Assembly (NCBI RefSeq): GCF_000763945.1
Contig: NZ_JQFJ01000005.1
Location: 124,001-188,000, forward strand
DNA: 64,000 nucleotides
DNA from: Sphingopyxis sp. MWB1
GTDB lineage: Bacteria > Pseudomonadota > Alphaproteobacteria > Sphingomonadales > Sphingomonadaceae
Direction of reading: 5' to 3'
Notes under the pieces: model-generated
What the model saw: the letters and a program-made list of their open reading frames with translations, nothing else
Databases searched by the model: none
Told to the model about the DNA's origin: nothing
Made by a program: the position numbers and the translations under genes
Shown here: positions 1-8,649 of the stretch, piece after piece
Layout: each line of letters begins with the position of its first letter
Position numbering within the stretch: position 1 is the stretch's first letter

Positions 1-2
1 CC

Positions 3-368
3 TATCGCGCCGACCGGCCCGATGACGAGTGGCTCGCCGCGCAGCTTGCGCGCGAAGGAACGATCATCCTGGTCGCCGAACAGGGGGGACGCATCATCGG
101 CGGCCTCACCGCCTATGATCTACCCAAGCTGGAAGCCGCGCGCAGCGAAATCTATCTCTATGACCTTGCGGTCGATGCCGCTTTTCGCCGCCGCGGCGTT
201 GCGACCGCGCTGATCGAAGAACTTCAGAAAATCGCCGCCGAAACCGGCGCGTGGGCGGTGTTTGTTCAGGCCGATTATGTCGATGACCCCGCCGTCGCTC
301 TCTACACCAAATTGGGGGTGCGCGAGGATGTGATGCATTTCGACCTCCCGCCGCTGCCGCGCGGCTAG
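3..368 (+). CDS. GNAT N-acetyltransferase, AAC(3)-I-like (5' truncated by window)
   Basis: Open from the window edge in frame 3 to a TAG at 366-368, giving 121 residues of the C-terminal part. The central piece reads YDLAVDAAFRRRGVATALI, which is the acetyl-CoA binding motif A of GNAT enzymes (R/Q-x-x-G-x-A type). The tail ADYVDDPAVALYTKLGVRED resembles the C-terminus of aminoglycoside 3-N-acetyltransferase I proteins. Many chromosomal relatives have no proven drug substrate, so resistance should not be inferred from this alone. The start codon lies upstream of the window. The polA start is 32 bases downstream on the same strand. Confidence 0.85.
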   Translation, partial: YRADRPDDEWLAAQLAREGTIILVAEQGGRIIGGLTAYDLPKLEAARSEIYLYDLAVDAAFRRRGVATALIEELQKIAAETGAWAVFVQADYVDDPAVALYTKLGVREDVMHFDLPPLPRG

Positions 369-400
369 GCCGCTTGCCCTCCCCCTGCTACACCCCCGCC

Positions 401-3214
401 ATGTCCGACAAGAATCACCTCTATCTGGTCGATGGCTCCAGCTACATCTTCCGCGCCTATCACCGCCTGCCGCCGCTCACCAACCCGAACGGCGTGCCCG
501 TCGGCGCGGTCTATGGCTATACGACCATGCTCTGGAAGCTGGCGAAGGATTTGCACGACGCCGATGGCCCCACCCATCTCGCCGTCATCCTCGATCATTC
601 GAGCCAGTCGTTTCGCAACGAAATTTACGATCAATATAAGGCGAACCGGCCCGACCCCCCCGAAGATCTGGTCCCCCAATTCCCGCTGATCCGCGATGCG
701 ACCCGCGCCTTTTCGCTGCCCTGTATCGAGACCGAAGGTTTTGAAGCGGACGATCTGATCGCCAGCTATACCGAGGCAGCGGTCGCCGCCGGATGGGACG
801 TCACCATCGTTTCATCGGACAAGGATCTGATGCAGCTGGTCCGCGAGCCGGAGGGCGGCCCGCAGGTCGATATGCTCGACACGATGAAGAGCGTGCGCAT
901 GGGGGTGGAAGCCGTCCATGAAAAATTCGGCGTCGGCCCCGAACTGGTCGGCGACATATTGGCGCTGATGGGCGACAGTGTCGACAATGTCCCCGGCGTG
1001 CGCGGCGTCGGCCCCAAGACCGCGACCAAATTGATCGTCGAATATGGCGATCTTGAAAAGGTGCTGGCGGGCGCCGAGACGATGAAAAAGTCAAAGCTGC
1101 GCGACAATCTGATCGAACATGCCGAAATGGCGCGCCTGTCGCGCATCCTCGTCGACCTGAAGCGCGACTGCCCGCTGCCCGATCCGCTCGACGCGCTCAA
1201 GCTGGCGGCCATTCCGCCTGCTCCGCTCAAGGCATTTCTCGACGAACATGGCTTTCGTTCGCTGTCGGCCAAGCTCGACAGCGGCGTCGCGCCGGGCGGC
1301 CCCGCTACCCTGCCGCGCGACGCAAAAGCCGCCGCCGCTGCACTGGATGCGGCCCCCTCCACGCCCAGCCTGCCGCCGATGCCCGCCATCGACCGCGCGG
1401 CCTATGAATGCGTCACCAGCCTCGATGCGCTCGACCGCTGGATTGCCGAAGCGCGCGCGGCGCATGTCGTGGCAATCGACACCGAAACCGCCAGCCTCGA
1501 CAGCGTGACCGGCGAGCTGGTCGGCGTCAGCCTTGCGACCGCGCCGGGGCGCGCCTGCTATATCCCGCTCGGCCATGGCGGCACCGACATGTTTGCCGAA
1601 CGCCCCGAACAAATTGCCATGACCGACGCCATCGCGCGGCTGGGCGCACTCTTTGCCGATGATGCGGTGCTGAAGGTCGGCCATAATCTCAAATATGATA
1701 TCGGTGTGCTGGCGCAGCATGGCCTGACCATCGCCCCCTATGACGACAGCCTGCTGATGAGCTTTGCGCTCGACGCCGGGAAACATGGTCATGGGCTCGA
1801 CGAGCTTGCAAAGTTGCACCTCGACCATGTCTGCCTGTCCTTCAAGGATGTGTGCGGCACCGGCAAATCGCAGATCAGCTTTGCCGAAGTCCCCCTGCCC
1901 CGCGCCACCGAATATGCCGCCGAGGATGCCGATGTTGCGCTGCGCCTGTGGCGCCTCCTCAAATTGCGCCTGCCGCTCGAAGGCGGAACGCGCATTTACG
2001 AGATGGTCGACCGCCCGCTCGCCGCGCTGGTCGAGACGATGGAGCGCGCGGGCATCATGGTCAACCGCGACTATCTCGCCAAATTGTCCGCCGATTTCGC
2101 GGGCGAGATGCAGCGGATCGAAGCGGACATCCATGCCGAGGCGGGCCAGCCCTTCACCATCGGCAGTCCCAAGCAGTTGGGCGAGATATTGTTTGACAAA
2201 ATGGGGCTGAAGGGCGGCCGCAAGGGCAAGTCGGGCGTCTGGTCGACCGACCAGAATGAGCTGGAGCGCCTCGAACGCGATGGCGTCCCCATCGCGCGCA
2301 AGGTGCTCGAATGGCGCCAGCTCGCCAAGCTCAAATCCACCTATACCGACGCGCTGCAGCAACAGATCAATGCCAAGACGGGCCGCGTCCACACCAGCTA
2401 CAGCCTCGTCGGCGCGCAAACCGGTCGCCTCTCCTCGACCGACCCCAATTTGCAGAATATCCCCATACGCAGCGAAGTCGGGCGGCAGATCCGCGATGCC
2501 TTCATCGCCGCGCCCGGCCATATGCTGCTCGCCGCCGACTATAGCCAGATCGAACTGCGCCTCGCCGCGCATATGGCCGATGTGCCCGAACTCAAGGCCG
2601 CCTTTGCCAAGGGCGAGGATATTCACGCCGCCACCGCGATCGAATTGTTCGGGGAGGTCAATCGCGACACCCGCGCCAAGGCAAAGACGGTCAATTTCTC
2701 CATCCTTTATGGCATTTCGCGCTGGGGGCTGGCCGGACGGCTGGAAGTCACCCCGGACGAGGCGCAGGCGCTGATCAGCCGCTATTTCGAACGCTTCCCC
2801 GGCATTTCCAACTATATCACCGAAACGCTCGAGCGGGTGCGCGAGCGTGGCTATACGGAAACGCTTTTCGGGCGGAAAACCTGGTTCCCACGCATCAAAT
2901 CGCCAAACCAGACCGAACGGCAGGGCAGCGAACGTGCCGCGATCAACGCCCCCATTCAGGGGACAAGCGCCGATCTGATCAAGCGCGCGATGGCGCGCAT
3001 GCCGGGCGCGCTGGCCGCGGCAGGGCTGGGCGAAGTCAAAATGCTGCTGCAAGTGCATGACGAACTGGTGTTCGAAGCGCCCGAGGAAAAGATAGCAGCG
3101 GCGAGCGATGTCATCCGCGGTGTGATGATGAACGCAGGCCAGCCGCTGCTCGACCTGTCGGTGCCGCTCGACGTCGAGATCGGCACCGGGCCAAGCTGGG
3201 GCGAAGCGCATTGA
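401..3214 (+). CDS. polA: DNA polymerase I
   Basis: A 937-residue repair and Okazaki-fragment polymerase with all three classical domains. The N-terminal 5'-3' exonuclease covers about residues 1-300 (opening LYLVDGSSYIFRAYHRLPPL). The proofreading 3'-5' exonuclease follows, with DTE near residue 358, the Exo II motif GHNLKYD and the Exo III motif YAAEDAD all present, so proofreading should be active. The polymerase domain has motif A DYSQIELRLAAH near 712, the O-helix RAKAKTVNFSILYG and motif C VHDELVFE near 884. I chose ATG 401 because the protein begins in register with the family; an in-frame TTG at 374 would add nine unlikely residues. The next gene starts inside the stop codon. Confidence 0.97.
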   Translation: MSDKNHLYLVDGSSYIFRAYHRLPPLTNPNGVPVGAVYGYTTMLWKLAKDLHDADGPTHLAVILDHSSQSFRNEIYDQYKANRPDPPEDLVPQFPLIRDATRAFSLPCIETEGFEADDLIASYTEAAVAAGWDVTIVSSDKDLMQLVREPEGGPQVDMLDTMKSVRMGVEAVHEKFGVGPELVGDILALMGDSVDNVPGVRGVGPKTATKLIVEYGDLEKVLAGAETMKKSKLRDNLIEHAEMARLSRILVDLKRDCPLPDPLDALKLAAIPPAPLKAFLDEHGFRSLSAKLDSGVAPGGPATLPRDAKAAAAALDAAPSTPSLPPMPAIDRAAYECVTSLDALDRWIAEARAAHVVAIDTETASLDSVTGELVGVSLATAPGRACYIPLGHGGTDMFAERPEQIAMTDAIARLGALFADDAVLKVGHNLKYDIGVLAQHGLTIAPYDDSLLMSFALDAGKHGHGLDELAKLHLDHVCLSFKDVCGTGKSQISFAEVPLPRATEYAAEDADVALRLWRLLKLRLPLEGGTRIYEMVDRPLAALVETMERAGIMVNRDYLAKLSADFAGEMQRIEADIHAEAGQPFTIGSPKQLGEILFDKMGLKGGRKGKSGVWSTDQNELERLERDGVPIARKVLEWRQLAKLKSTYTDALQQQINAKTGRVHTSYSLVGAQTGRLSSTDPNLQNIPIRSEVGRQIRDAFIAAPGHMLLAADYSQIELRLAAHMADVPELKAAFAKGEDIHAATAIELFGEVNRDTRAKAKTVNFSILYGISRWGLAGRLEVTPDEAQALISRYFERFPGISNYITETLERVRERGYTETLFGRKTWFPRIKSPNQTERQGSERAAINAPIQGTSADLIKRAMARMPGALAAAGLGEVKMLLQVHDELVFEAPEEKIAAASDVIRGVMMNAGQPLLDLSVPLDVEIGTGPSWGEAH

Positions 3215-3732
3215 TCGCCAGCCTCGCGACAGCCCTGCTCTTGTCGCCGGCCCATGGCGCGGCAGAAACGTCGCCGCCGTCCCCGCCGCCAGCGCCGGCC
3301 GCGAGCGAAGCCCCCGCCCCGCCGCCGGTCGCCGACAGCGATATACGCGAATTTGCGGCGATTGCCGGGCGCAAGGTGGCGGGCCGTCCGGTCAGCGGCC
3401 CCTTGGGCAATGCCGACAAGATATTGCTGCTCGCGCGCGACAAGGGCGGTTATCCGACCATTGCGCTCAGCACCGGCTTTCCGACGCGGCAGGCCCTTCC
3501 CGCCCCGCCGCCCGGAACCCTGGCCATCGTTCGCCTGCGCCAAAAGGCGGAGGCCATCCTGCCCGGCCCGACGCGCGACGATCTCGCCTTTGCCGCCGAG
3601 CATCGCCTGCCGCTTTTCATCATCGGCGAATGGGCACGCCCCGCGCCCATGTGGGAAGTTGCCTGGGTCGACGGCAAAACCCTCTATCGCAGCATCGGCG
3701 AAGTCGGCGAGATCGGCCCCTGGCGCGAATAG
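3211..3732 (+). CDS. Small exported protein of unknown function, translationally coupled to polA
   Basis: A 173-residue protein. Its TTG start overlaps the polA TGA (TTGA at 3211-3214), so it probably depends on polA translation. The first 17 or so residues (MIASLATALLLSPAHGA) look like a signal peptide, followed by a long Pro/Ala linker to about residue 40. The rest is a compact globular domain with no motif I recognise. The in-frame extension through a GC-rich region and the clean end before the next gene support it as real. The TTG start is the weakest point; I see no better internal ATG. Function unknown. Confidence 0.6.
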   Translation: MIASLATALLLSPAHGAAETSPPSPPPAPAASEAPAPPPVADSDIREFAAIAGRKVAGRPVSGPLGNADKILLLARDKGGYPTIALSTGFPTRQALPAPPPGTLAIVRLRQKAEAILPGPTRDDLAFAAEHRLPLFIIGEWARPAPMWEVAWVDGKTLYRSIGEVGEIGPWRE

Positions 3733-3850
3733 GGGCTTTGCGCCGCCGCCCTGCGAACGCATCTTTGCTGTTCGATATGCGTTGGCTTCGTTATGGCAAA
3801 GATATGACATCTGCCTGACGCGGATGTGACGGGGCAAATGAAGGACCAAT

Positions 3851-4543
3851 ATGGGCGGCGATTTCAAGGGTAGCGAGCCGGTGCAGGCACCGGTACGCAT
3901 TCAACAGAATATATTGGCGCGCGGCGAACGCCGCTTTCTCGATTTTCTCTGCGCGCGCCTGCCCCGCTGGATTACCCCCGACCACCTCACCACCCTCGGC
4001 TTTGTGGGCGCCGCCATGGTCGCGGCGGGCTATTTGCTGAGCTGGCTCGCTCCGGCATGGCTGGCGCTGTGCGTCGCGGGCTATGTCGTCAACTGGTTCG
4101 GCGATTCGCTCGACGGCAGCCTCGCGCGCTGGCGCCGGATCGAGCGGCCCTCCTATGGCTATTTCGTCGACCACAGTGTCGATGGTCTGGCGATTTTCCT
4201 GATGGTCGGCGGTATCGGGCTGAGCCCCTATATGCGTTTCGACGTCGCGCTCATCTGCGTCGTCGCCTATCTGCTGCTCGCCATCCACACCTTCCTCAGC
4301 GCCAAGGTGATGGGGGAATTTCGCCTCTCCTATATGGCGGGCGGCCCGACCGAACTGCGCCTGATGCTGATCGCGATGACCGCGCTGATGCCTGTCGTCG
4401 GCGCGGGCGATGTCGGGCGCATCAACTTCACCCCCTTTGACCTGTTCGGTCTGGGCATGGCCGCACTGCTTGTTACCTTGTTCGTCGTGCAAAGCGTCGC
4501 GACCGCGCGGGTGCTTCACCGCCGCGACCGCAGCCGCGCCTAG
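3851..4543 (+). CDS. CDP-alcohol phosphatidyltransferase family membrane protein
   Basis: A 230-residue integral membrane enzyme of phospholipid head-group transfer. The family signature D-x2-D-G-x2-A-R-x9-G-x3-D-x3-D is complete: D85, D88, G89, A92, R93, G103, D107 and D111. Hydrophobic segments fill the remainder. These aspartates bind the metal and the CDP-linked diacylglycerol donor. The acceptor alcohol (inositol, glycerol-phosphate or another) cannot be told from the sequence. ATG 3851 is the only reasonable start. It converges with pheA, whose stop lies 10 bases downstream on the other strand. Confidence 0.9.
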   Translation: MGGDFKGSEPVQAPVRIQQNILARGERRFLDFLCARLPRWITPDHLTTLGFVGAAMVAAGYLLSWLAPAWLALCVAGYVVNWFGDSLDGSLARWRRIERPSYGYFVDHSVDGLAIFLMVGGIGLSPYMRFDVALICVVAYLLLAIHTFLSAKVMGEFRLSYMAGGPTELRLMLIAMTALMPVVGAGDVGRINFTPFDLFGLGMAALLVTLFVVQSVATARVLHRRDRSRA

Positions 4544-4553
4544 AATTCTGACG

Positions 4554-5459
4554 CTAGCCCCGAACGCGCGCCTGCGGATAGGTGCCGAGCAGGGTCAGCG
4601 ACTTGGTCTGGAACGCCAGTTCCTCCAGCGCGCGGTCAACCGCTTCATCGCCGGGGGCGCCGACAATATCGGCATAGAATTTTGTCGCGGCAAAACTGCC
4701 CCCGACCTGATAGCTTTCCAGCTTGGTCATATTGACGCCATTGGTCGCAAAGCCGCCCAGCGCCTTGTACAGCGCCGCCGGAATATTCTTCACCTCGAAG
4801 ATAAAGGTGGTCATCAAGGGCATATCGGCGGGCAAGACGCTGCGCGGTTCGCGCGCCAGCACGACAAAGCGCGTCATATTATGGTCGGCATCCTCGATCC
4901 CCGCTTCGTGCAGGGTCAGCCCGTACAGCTCCGCCGCATGGGGCGGGGCGACCGCCGCCAGCCCGACCTCGTCGCTGTCGGCGACCCATGCCGCCGCTCC
5001 CGCCGTATCGCTGTGTGCGACGGGGGAGATATTGTTGGCGCGCAGCCAGTGGCGGCATTGTCCCAGCGCCTGTTCATGGCTCATCGCGCGGGTAATGGGA
5101 CCCAGATTGCGGCTCATCAGTCCGTGGCGGATACGCAGAAAATGCTCGCCGACAATCGACAGCCCCGATTCGGGCAGCAAGAAATGAATATCAGCGACGC
5201 GGCCATGCAGGCTGTTCTCGATCGGAATGATCGCGCGGTCGACGCGCCCGTCGCGCACCGCATCAATCGCATCCTCAAAGGCATAGCAGGGCATGGGCAG
5301 CGCGTTCGAATCAAATTCACGCGCGGCCAGATCGCTGTTCGCTCCCGGCGCCCCCTGAAAGGCCAGCCCGCGCGCAGGCTCCGCCAGCGCCGCCTTTTTC
5401 ATTTGATCAACCAGATGCTGCGCCGAAGCCGAATAGCTGCCCATAACTGCCTTTCCCAT
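4554..5459 (-). CDS. pheA: Prephenate dehydratase
   Basis: A 301-residue single-function prephenate dehydratase converting prephenate to phenylpyruvate in phenylalanine synthesis. The catalytic domain begins around residue 30 (GLAFQGAPGANSDLAA) and carries the diagnostic TRF motif at 196-198 (DHNMTRFVVLA). A C-terminal ACT domain from about residue 215 contains the LESYQVGG segment, corresponding to the ESRP region of phenylalanine-regulated enzymes, so feedback inhibition is likely. There is no chorismate mutase domain. Transcribed divergently from the cytochrome pair. Confidence 0.95.
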   Translation of the reverse strand: MGKAVMGSYSASAQHLVDQMKKAALAEPARGLAFQGAPGANSDLAAREFDSNALPMPCYAFEDAIDAVRDGRVDRAIIPIENSLHGRVADIHFLLPESGLSIVGEHFLRIRHGLMSRNLGPITRAMSHEQALGQCRHWLRANNISPVAHSDTAGAAAWVADSDEVGLAAVAPPHAAELYGLTLHEAGIEDADHNMTRFVVLAREPRSVLPADMPLMTTFIFEVKNIPAALYKALGGFATNGVNMTKLESYQVGGSFAATKFYADIVGAPGDEAVDRALEELAFQTKSLTLLGTYPQARVRG

Positions 5460-5615
5460 TCGAAGCGCGGCGCATAGCCTTGGCTTAAGGGACGCGCAAC
5501 TGGGCCAGCCTGCTATTTCATCCCCTTGCGCCCTCCGCCTTGCGCCAGTAAGGGAACCTCCAAATCACAAAGGCGCACCCATCGCGGGCGCCAGCGAAAC
5601 GGGGCTGCTAAGAGC

Positions 5616-6266
5616 ATGGACAATCGCAACAATACTATTGCCGGATGGGTTTTGTTCGCCGGTGTTTGCGCGCTGGGCCTGTCGATCGGGTCGGGGATGC
5701 TCTTTGCAAGCCATGCGCCGGAAAAGCCCGGCTTTCCGCTTGAAGACGCCGATGCCGGCGGTGAAGCCGAAAGCGCTGTGCCGCTCGCCAATCTGCTGGC
5801 CGCTGCCGATCCCGCCAAGGGCGAGACCGTCTTTGCCAAATGCGCCGCATGCCACACGATCGAGGCGGGCGGCGCCAATGGCATCGGCCCCAATCTCTAT
5901 GGCGCGCTGGGCAAGGCGCATGGCCATGTTCCGGGCTTTGCCTATTCGGACGCGCTGAAGTCGGTCCCTGGAAACTGGGATTTCGCTTCGATGGACGAAT
6001 GGCTGAAAAGCCCGCGTAAATATGCCCCCGGCACCAAAATGTCCTTCGCCGGCCTGTCGAGCCCCGAAGATCGCGCCAATCTGATTGTTTACATGAACAA
6101 TATGGGCTCGAACCTGCCGCTGCCCGCGCCGGTGGAACTCCCGCCCCCGGGTGCAGAAGGCGAAGCGCCCGCCGCCGATGCCCCCGCGAGCGAAGGGGAA
6201 GGGGAAACGGCCGCCGCTCCCGCCGCCGATGCAGCGGCTCCGGCGGCTGCTGAAACCAAGCAATAA
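5616..6266 (+). CDS. Membrane-anchored c-type cytochrome (class I, cytochrome c552-like)
   Basis: A 216-residue protein. An uncleaved-looking N-terminal membrane segment (about residues 9-31) is followed by a single-haem class I cytochrome domain. The haem site is CAACH at 76-80 and the probable axial methionine is M142 in APGTKMSFAG. This matches membrane-bound cytochromes that carry electrons from the bc1 complex to terminal oxidases. The last 50 residues are an Ala/Pro/Glu-rich tail, probably disordered. I placed the start at ATG 5616, directly before the membrane segment; an in-frame start 90 bases upstream would add an Arg-rich leader that does not fit. The next cytochrome overlaps by one base. 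Confidence 0.9.
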   Translation: MDNRNNTIAGWVLFAGVCALGLSIGSGMLFASHAPEKPGFPLEDADAGGEAESAVPLANLLAAADPAKGETVFAKCAACHTIEAGGANGIGPNLYGALGKAHGHVPGFAYSDALKSVPGNWDFASMDEWLKSPRKYAPGTKMSFAGLSSPEDRANLIVYMNNMGSNLPLPAPVELPPPGAEGEAPAADAPASEGEGETAAAPAADAAAPAAAETKQ

Positions 6267-6703
6267 TGCAGCGCACGCCCGTCTTTCTGGCGGGCCTCCT
6301 TGCGCTGGCGGGATGCGGCAAGGCTGAACCGCCACCGCCGTCGGCGCCCGATGGCGCGCCCGGCGAAGCTGCGCCCGCCGAACCCGCCATTCAGCCGACC
6401 GCCGCCATGGGCGCGCAGGTCTTTCGCCGCTGCGTCGCCTGTCACACGGTGGAAAAGGGCGGCAGCAACGGCATCGGCCCCAATCTTCACGGCGTCGTCG
6501 GGCGGCCCGTGGGATCGCATCCCGGCTTTTCCTATTCGGGCGCGATGAAGGCCAGGGGCGGCCTGTGGGACGAAGCCTCGCTCGACGCCTATCTCGAAGC
6601 GCCGATGAAGGCGATGCCCGGCACGCGCATGGCCTTTGCCGGGATCATCGAGCCCGCTGACCGGCACGCGGTGATTCTTTATCTGAAAGAAGAGGCACAA
6701 TAG
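6266..6703 (+). CDS. Lipoprotein c-type cytochrome
   Basis: A 145-residue class I cytochrome c. A lipobox (LLALAGC, acylated C17) replaces the membrane helix of its upstream neighbour, so it should be lipid-anchored on the periplasmic face. The haem site is CVACH at 56-60 and the methionine ligand lies in MPGTRMAFAG. Its haem domain is clearly paralogous to the preceding gene (shared NGIGPNL.G and PGFSYSGA/PGFAYSDA stretches). The start ATG shares one base with the upstream stop (TAATG). A strong hairpin follows the stop. Confidence 0.9.
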   Translation: MQRTPVFLAGLLALAGCGKAEPPPPSAPDGAPGEAAPAEPAIQPTAAMGAQVFRRCVACHTVEKGGSNGIGPNLHGVVGRPVGSHPGFSYSGAMKARGGLWDEASLDAYLEAPMKAMPGTRMAFAGIIEPADRHAVILYLKEEAQ

Positions 6704-6706
6704 GAA

Positions 6707-6731
6707 AAGGGGCGGACAGGCGCCGCCCCTT
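6707..6731. terminator. Bidirectional hairpin between convergent genes
   Basis: AAGGGGCGG at 6707-6715 pairs perfectly with CCGCCCCTT at 6723-6731 around a 7-base loop. It lies four bases after the lipoprotein-cytochrome stop and eight before the stop of the LOG gene. The flanking A and T residues make it usable from either side. Confidence 0.7.
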
Positions 6732-6738
6732 CCCTCCT

Positions 6739-7608
6739 CTATTCCTCCAGCCGTGCGTAAAAGGCTTGGATAATATCCCACGCCTCGTCCGCGGTCTCGA
6801 CAAAGGTAAAGAGATCAAGGTCGCGGGCGCTGATCACCCCCTCTTCCACCAGCGCATCGAAATTGACGACGCGGTGCCAGAATTCCTTGCCGAACAATAC
6901 GATGGGGATCGGCTTGATCTTGCCGGTCTGGATCAGCGTCAGCAGTTCGAACATTTCATCGAAAGTCCCGAACCCGCCGGGGAAGACCGCCACTGCGCGC
7001 GCGCGCAGCAGGAAATGCATTTTCCTCAGCGCGAAATAGTGAAATTGAAAGCTGAGGTCGGGGGTGACATAGCGATTGGGCGCCTGTTCATGCGGCAGCA
7101 CGATGTTAAGCCCGATCGAATCGCGTCCCTCGTCGGTCGCGCCGCGGTTCGCCGCTTCCATGATCGACGGTCCGCCGCCCGAACAGACGACAAACTGGCG
7201 ACAGCCATTTTCATCGCACGGCACCTGGCTCGCCAGCCGCGCCAGCGCGCGCGCCTCGTCATAATATTTGGCTTTCGCCTTCAACCGGCGCGCGATATTG
7301 CGCGCCGTGTCGTCGGTCGCCGCCGCTTCCAGCCCTTCAGCAGCAGCGGGTTCGGGAATGCGTGCCGAACCATAGATGACCAGCGTCGATTCGATTCCCG
7401 CCTCGTCGAGCAATAATTCGGGCTTCAGCAACTCCAGCTGAAAACGCACCGGGCGCAAATCCTCGCGCAGCAGAAAATCGGTGTCCTGAAAGGCCAGCCG
7501 ATAGGCGGGACTTGCGGTTTGGGGAGTGGTTGTCGCCTGCTGGGCGAATTCGGCGTCGTCCTTGGCTTTGTGAAAGCGCGAACGATGGGGTTGTTTCTCT
7601 GTTGTCAT
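6739..7608 (-). CDS. LOG family protein (TIGR00730-type Rossmann-fold nucleotide hydrolase)
   Basis: A 289-residue protein with the LOG signature PGGFGTFDE and an upstream FVVCSGGGPSIMEAANRGA segment that forms the nucleotide pocket. LOG proteins cleave nucleoside 5'-monophosphates such as cytokinin ribotides; bacterial members often act in nucleotide housekeeping. This is a longer variant with an N-terminal extension of about 70 residues (LREDLRPVRFQLELLKPE), seen in proteins annotated as TIGR00730 family. I prefer ATG 7608 (MTTEKQ); a start at 7644 would add 12 residues. Substrate not determinable. Confidence 0.88.
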   Translation of the reverse strand: MTTEKQPHRSRFHKAKDDAEFAQQATTTPQTASPAYRLAFQDTDFLLREDLRPVRFQLELLKPELLLDEAGIESTLVIYGSARIPEPAAAEGLEAAATDDTARNIARRLKAKAKYYDEARALARLASQVPCDENGCRQFVVCSGGGPSIMEAANRGATDEGRDSIGLNIVLPHEQAPNRYVTPDLSFQFHYFALRKMHFLLRARAVAVFPGGFGTFDEMFELLTLIQTGKIKPIPIVLFGKEFWHRVVNFDALVEEGVISARDLDLFTFVETADEAWDIIQAFYARLEE

Positions 7609-7670
7609 TTGGCCTGAGCTAGCCTGCGCCGCGCCGCTTGCCAAGTCAGGCTCTCGCAGTCATCACCCCC

Positions 7671-7763
7671 GTCATGGCGAGGCGTCGCAGGCGCCGCGGC
7701 CATCTCCAGTACGGCTTCCCAGACCAAGAGCAGGAGATTGCTTCGCTATGCTCGCAAGGACGG
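7671..7763. repeat. Imperfect palindromic intergenic repeat
   Basis: The left end GTCATGGCGAG is an imperfect inverted match to the right end CTCGCAAGGAC. Inside, GCCATCTCC opposes GGAGATTGC. This is the layout of the short dispersed repeats found between alphaproteobacterial genes. A related sequence (GGAGATTGC...TTGCAATGAC) occurs at 51850-51895 in this window, which supports a family rather than chance. It fills the space between the LOG gene and the extensin-like gene. Confidence 0.6.
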
Positions 7764-7776
7764 GCGGATATTGGGC

Positions 7777-8478
7777 CTATCGGCAATATCCATTGCCGCT
7801 CATGTCGAAATGAAAATGATCATGATGCGCCGCATTATATTCCGGCCCCAGCACGGTGCCAAAGCGACGACAAGCCGACTTGTGCAGCGCGCGCAGGAAA
7901 TCCTGCGACGAGCGGTCGCCATTCCATCCGCTTTTCAGCATGATGCGGCGCCCGTCGGCGAGGACAAAGCCCGCGACATCGACGGCATTGGAATAGGCAT
8001 GCTGCGACAGGCGCCCCGAACGGCCGCCATAGATATTGCGGCAGCTATAGGTGCCGAAGGTTTCGATCTTGACCACTTCGCTGCCGAAAAATTTGCGCGC
8101 GGCGGGGCGCACTGCATGTTGCGCCCAAGCCGCAAAATTGCGCGCGAGCGGGCAGGTCATCGGCCCCAGCCCCGACACCGGCGTCCCGATGTCGAGCAGC
8201 TTCACCGAATCGATCGAACTGCATCCTCCGCCATGCTGCTGGTCGGGCAAGGGGGTGAAACGTACGCCCGCCTGCTGCAAATCGACCGCGCATTGCCGCG
8301 CCGAGGAACTGTTAAAGGAGGGCGCATCGCTGGAAGATGGCCGCGCCGGGCGCGAGGAAACCTTCTCGCCGCCATCCCCGCGTTTCAGCACATCGGGAAC
8401 GCCAAAACAGCCCGACAGCGCGAGGGCAGCACCTGCGGCCAGCAGCATCCGGGGCTTGAGGAAAGTCGGAATCGCCAT
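7777..8478 (-). CDS. Extensin-like family lipoprotein (peptidase M15-like fold)
   Basis: A 233-residue exported protein. The N-terminus ends in a lipobox (ALALSGC, about residue 24), so it is probably a lipoprotein. The C-terminal two thirds is an extensin-like domain with SQHAYSNAVDVAGF and the terminal AHHDHFHFDMSG, matching the zinc-binding His/Asp residues of D-Ala-D-Ala carboxypeptidase-type (M15/VanY-like) folds. Several cysteines could form periplasmic disulfides. A role in cell-wall processing is plausible but not shown. ATG 8478 is preferred over a TTG at 8487. Confidence 0.85.
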   Translation of the reverse strand: MAIPTFLKPRMLLAAGAALALSGCFGVPDVLKRGDGGEKVSSRPARPSSSDAPSFNSSSARQCAVDLQQAGVRFTPLPDQQHGGGCSSIDSVKLLDIGTPVSGLGPMTCPLARNFAAWAQHAVRPAARKFFGSEVVKIETFGTYSCRNIYGGRSGRLSQHAYSNAVDVAGFVLADGRRIMLKSGWNGDRSSQDFLRALHKSACRRFGTVLGPEYNAAHHDHFHFDMSGNGYCR

Positions 8479-8649
8479 GGGCGTCAAAATATCGACGCCA
8501 TGGTTAACAAGCTCTAAACCCGACGGGGCGCGCAGGATAATTTCCTATTCAAGCCGCAATTTATTTGACAGCCCCCGTTCGATCCGCCAACGCGGCGCCG
8601 GGCCACGCGGTCCCAACGCCGCGCGAGCTCTCTGCAAGGAGAGACTATA

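Noticed and set aside
3..368. Reading the AAC(3)-I-like fragment as an antibiotic resistance gene
   Set aside because: Only the GNAT fold and a family resemblance are visible, the N-terminus is missing, and there is no mobile context.
1091..3211. 706-residue open frame antisense to polA
   Set aside because: It lies entirely over polA with all its motifs, has no recognisable domain, and long antisense frames are normal in GC-rich genes with strong third-position bias.
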